This document shows, piece after piece, positions 62,742 to 64,000 of a DNA stretch of 64,000 nt. Every line of letters starts with the position of its first letter. Within the stretch, counting starts at the first letter, position 1. The translations under genes and the position numbers were made by a program. This stretch comes from Staphylotrichum longicolle (taxonomy: Eukaryota; Ascomycota; Sordariomycetes; Sordariales; Chaetomiaceae): positions 1,984,001 through 2,048,000 of the forward strand of contig JAHCVI010000003.1 of the NCBI GenBank assembly GCA_019096155.1. The letters run 5' to 3'. The notes under the pieces were generated by a model. It made no database searches and was not told where the DNA came from. It was given only the letters and a program-made list of their open reading frames with translations.

Positions 62742-63509
62742 CTACCACCCCTGCGCCTTCAACTCGTACACCCTCTCCAAGCAACCCCGGAACCCCTGCT
62801 TAAACCGCCTCTGCCACCGCTCGCGCTTCTCCCGCTTGCGCTTCAGCGCGGGGCGCTCGTGAAACCTCTGGCGCGAGAAGTCTATCTTCATCCTGTTCCG
62901 CGTCACCAGCTTGCCGAGCAGGGCGAAGCCGCGCGCCAGGTCCACGTTGTTCTTGAGCTGCACGGTGCGGCCGGTCGACGGGCGCAGGCGCATCTCGGGC
63001 TCCGCCGGCCCGTAGTTCCTCGACAGGAACTCGTCGGCGTTCCAGCTGGCCAGGCCCGAGGTCGCCTGCTCCATGTCGGAGGTGATCTGCGAGAAGAGGT
63101 CCTGGCTCGGGGACGTGCCGGTCGGGGCCCGGCCGGTGAGGGTCGTACCGCGGGAGGGGTGGCTCTGGGCTGCGGCCCAGCTCCGGGTCTTGGTGGTTTT
63201 TGACGGGTCGAGAACATTGGGCTTGGGCACGAAGGGTGGCCGTGGGGGCGCCGTCCCGGAGGCTCCCTCCCGGGTCGAGGCTTGGACTTGGGCCATGCGA
63301 TACAGCGGGGACTGGGCGAAGGGCGGGGTTTGTTGCTGCTGCTGGGCGGGAGCGGCGGCCGCCGCTTCGAGCTCCTTTTTGTTGTTTGTGGTGAAACGGC
63401 ACTGTTGAAGGAGAATGGCTGACGGGGCCTGCCGTGCGCTGGCGAGCGATGGCCTCGTTGCTGCCGCTGCCGTGCGGCAGAGCGAGTGGGCGACCTGGCG
63501 GAACTCCAT
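62742..63509 (-). CDS. MRP21: Mitochondrial small-subunit ribosomal protein bS21m
   Basis: bS21m is a small-subunit protein of the mitochondrial ribosome. ATG 63509 opens a mitochondrial targeting-type leader, MEFRQVAHSLCRTAAAATRP, rich in Arg, Ser and Ala. A long Gln/Pro-rich disordered spacer follows (QQQQQTPPFAQSP; ATKTRSWAAAQSHPS-like). The conserved C-terminal ~80 residues are RLRPSTGRTVQLKNNVDLAR, GFALLGKLVTRNRMKIDFSR, QRFHERPALKRKREKRERWQ and RRFKQGFRGCLERVYEL. This matches the S21/MRP21 family, with typical RxKRxREKRER basic helices. 255 aa; fungal Mrp21 proteins are longer than bacterial bS21 (~70 aa). The upstream in-frame start is TTG, so 63509 is preferred. Confidence 0.85.
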   Translation of the reverse strand: MEFRQVAHSLCRTAAAATRPSLASARQAPSAILLQQCRFTTNNKKELEAAAAAPAQQQQQTPPFAQSPLYRMAQVQASTREGASGTAPPRPPFVPKPNVLDPSKTTKTRSWAAAQSHPSRGTTLTGRAPTGTSPSQDLFSQITSDMEQATSGLASWNADEFLSRNYGPAEPEMRLRPSTGRTVQLKNNVDLARGFALLGKLVTRNRMKIDFSRQRFHERPALKRKREKRERWQRRFKQGFRGCLERVYELKAQGW

Positions 63510-64000
63510 GATGCTGTCGGGCGGAATGGCTGCTATTAGCAATCGCGACGAGACTAAGGCAGCTCAGCGAGACGGATGGGCGGCGTACTCAATGGGTCAT
63601 GGATGGGCCTCCCCTGGACTTGATTGACACCGTCCACTCCGTGCAACAGTCGAGTCGTGATTTTCTGAAGCCGCGCTTTCAAGTTCGGCTGCGCTAGCAC
63701 GAATGGAGCCGCAGGGGCCAGGCTTGGCAGTCCGGGGTTGGAGCGGCAAATCTATGGCTCCGCTCCGACTTTGCCCGTGTCGGGTGCTCACTGAGTGTCT
63801 GGAAGCAATGTTTGTCCAACACTGTCATGAAACTGAAGAATTCCTGTCAAGATTTCATAGCATGCCGTTCGAGATGGTATAATCCGCTCGCTGCTTCTCC
63901 TTGCCTTTGCAGGTTGCAAACCCATGCTTGAAGTAGGTAAACGCAAAGTCAGGTCACGTGGTGATAAGTTCCACTAAGAGCAATCTTGCATGCCGGCGTT
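63510..64000. other. Window end; promoter of the bS21m gene
   Basis: No further ORF with coding character. CpG-poor and AT-richer towards the edge. Confidence 0.4.

Overview
This window is from a nuclear chromosome of a filamentous ascomycete (Pezizomycotina, most likely Sordariomycetes). The main evidence is many short GT-AG introns (about 50-100 nt) with CTAAC/CTGAC branch points, moderately GC-rich coding regions, and fungal-specific families: GH72 glucanosyltransferase, fungal rhodopsin-type membrane protein, pectate lyase, tyrosinase, pisatin-demethylase-type P450 and a fungal augmin subunit. Genes lie on both strands with no operons. No tRNA, rRNA, CRISPR array or complete transposon was recognised.

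Layout. 1-775 is the 3' end of an acidic nuclear-looking protein. 1047-1911 is GINS subunit Psf2 (DNA replication). 3146-4755 holds a C2H2 zinc-finger regulator and an unknown gene whose 5' end lies in a 135-bp palindrome. 4863-6994 looks empty, followed by a 68-aa Ser/Gly-rich gene with a clear TATA box. 8835-9817 is a one-pass membrane protein broken by three small frameshifts. 10211-11671 encodes a protein with about 20 QDxGE-type pentapeptides. 12088-12837 is a small secreted Cys-rich protein; 13298-13875 a Cdc25/rhodanese-like phosphatase with one frameshift; 15633-16211 a small membrane protein.

17177-23797 is a conserved block: a TMEM33/Pom33 nuclear-envelope protein, a PTEN-type phosphatase and a ribose-phosphate diphosphokinase with 14 exons, one of them only 7 nt. 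24461-26782 is a broken kinase-like gene carrying a deleted Copia-type LTR retrotransposon (LTR, half-tRNA-iMet primer-binding site, gag ORF, 3' LTR stub). 28298-33325 carries an alpha-kinase, an alpha/beta hydrolase and a jacalin/aerolysin-like protein. 35255-43196 holds a rhodopsin-domain membrane protein, an APH-like kinase and a P450 with an in-frame stop. 44638-47868 has a PL1 pectate lyase and a tyrosinase transcribed towards each other. 48421-48571 is a solo LTR-like relic. 49002-54121 contains a small secreted protein, a membrane cytochrome b561 and a GPI-anchored GH72 enzyme. 56657-59264 contains an RRM-like gene and a decayed tandem copy. The window ends with HAUS6 (augmin) and mitochondrial ribosomal protein bS21m.

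Themes. Cell-wall, secreted and surface functions (GH72, pectate lyase, tyrosinase, cytochrome b561, secreted Cys-rich proteins) are mixed with housekeeping genes (GINS, PRPP synthesis, augmin, mitoribosome, nuclear envelope). Several otherwise conserved genes carry one-base frameshifts in or beside short homopolymers. One pair in GH72 compensates within about 80 bp, so sequencing or assembly indels are more likely than true pseudogenes for much of this. The kinase gene at 24461 and the RRM-like copy at 58690 have additional damage and are probably genuine pseudogenes.
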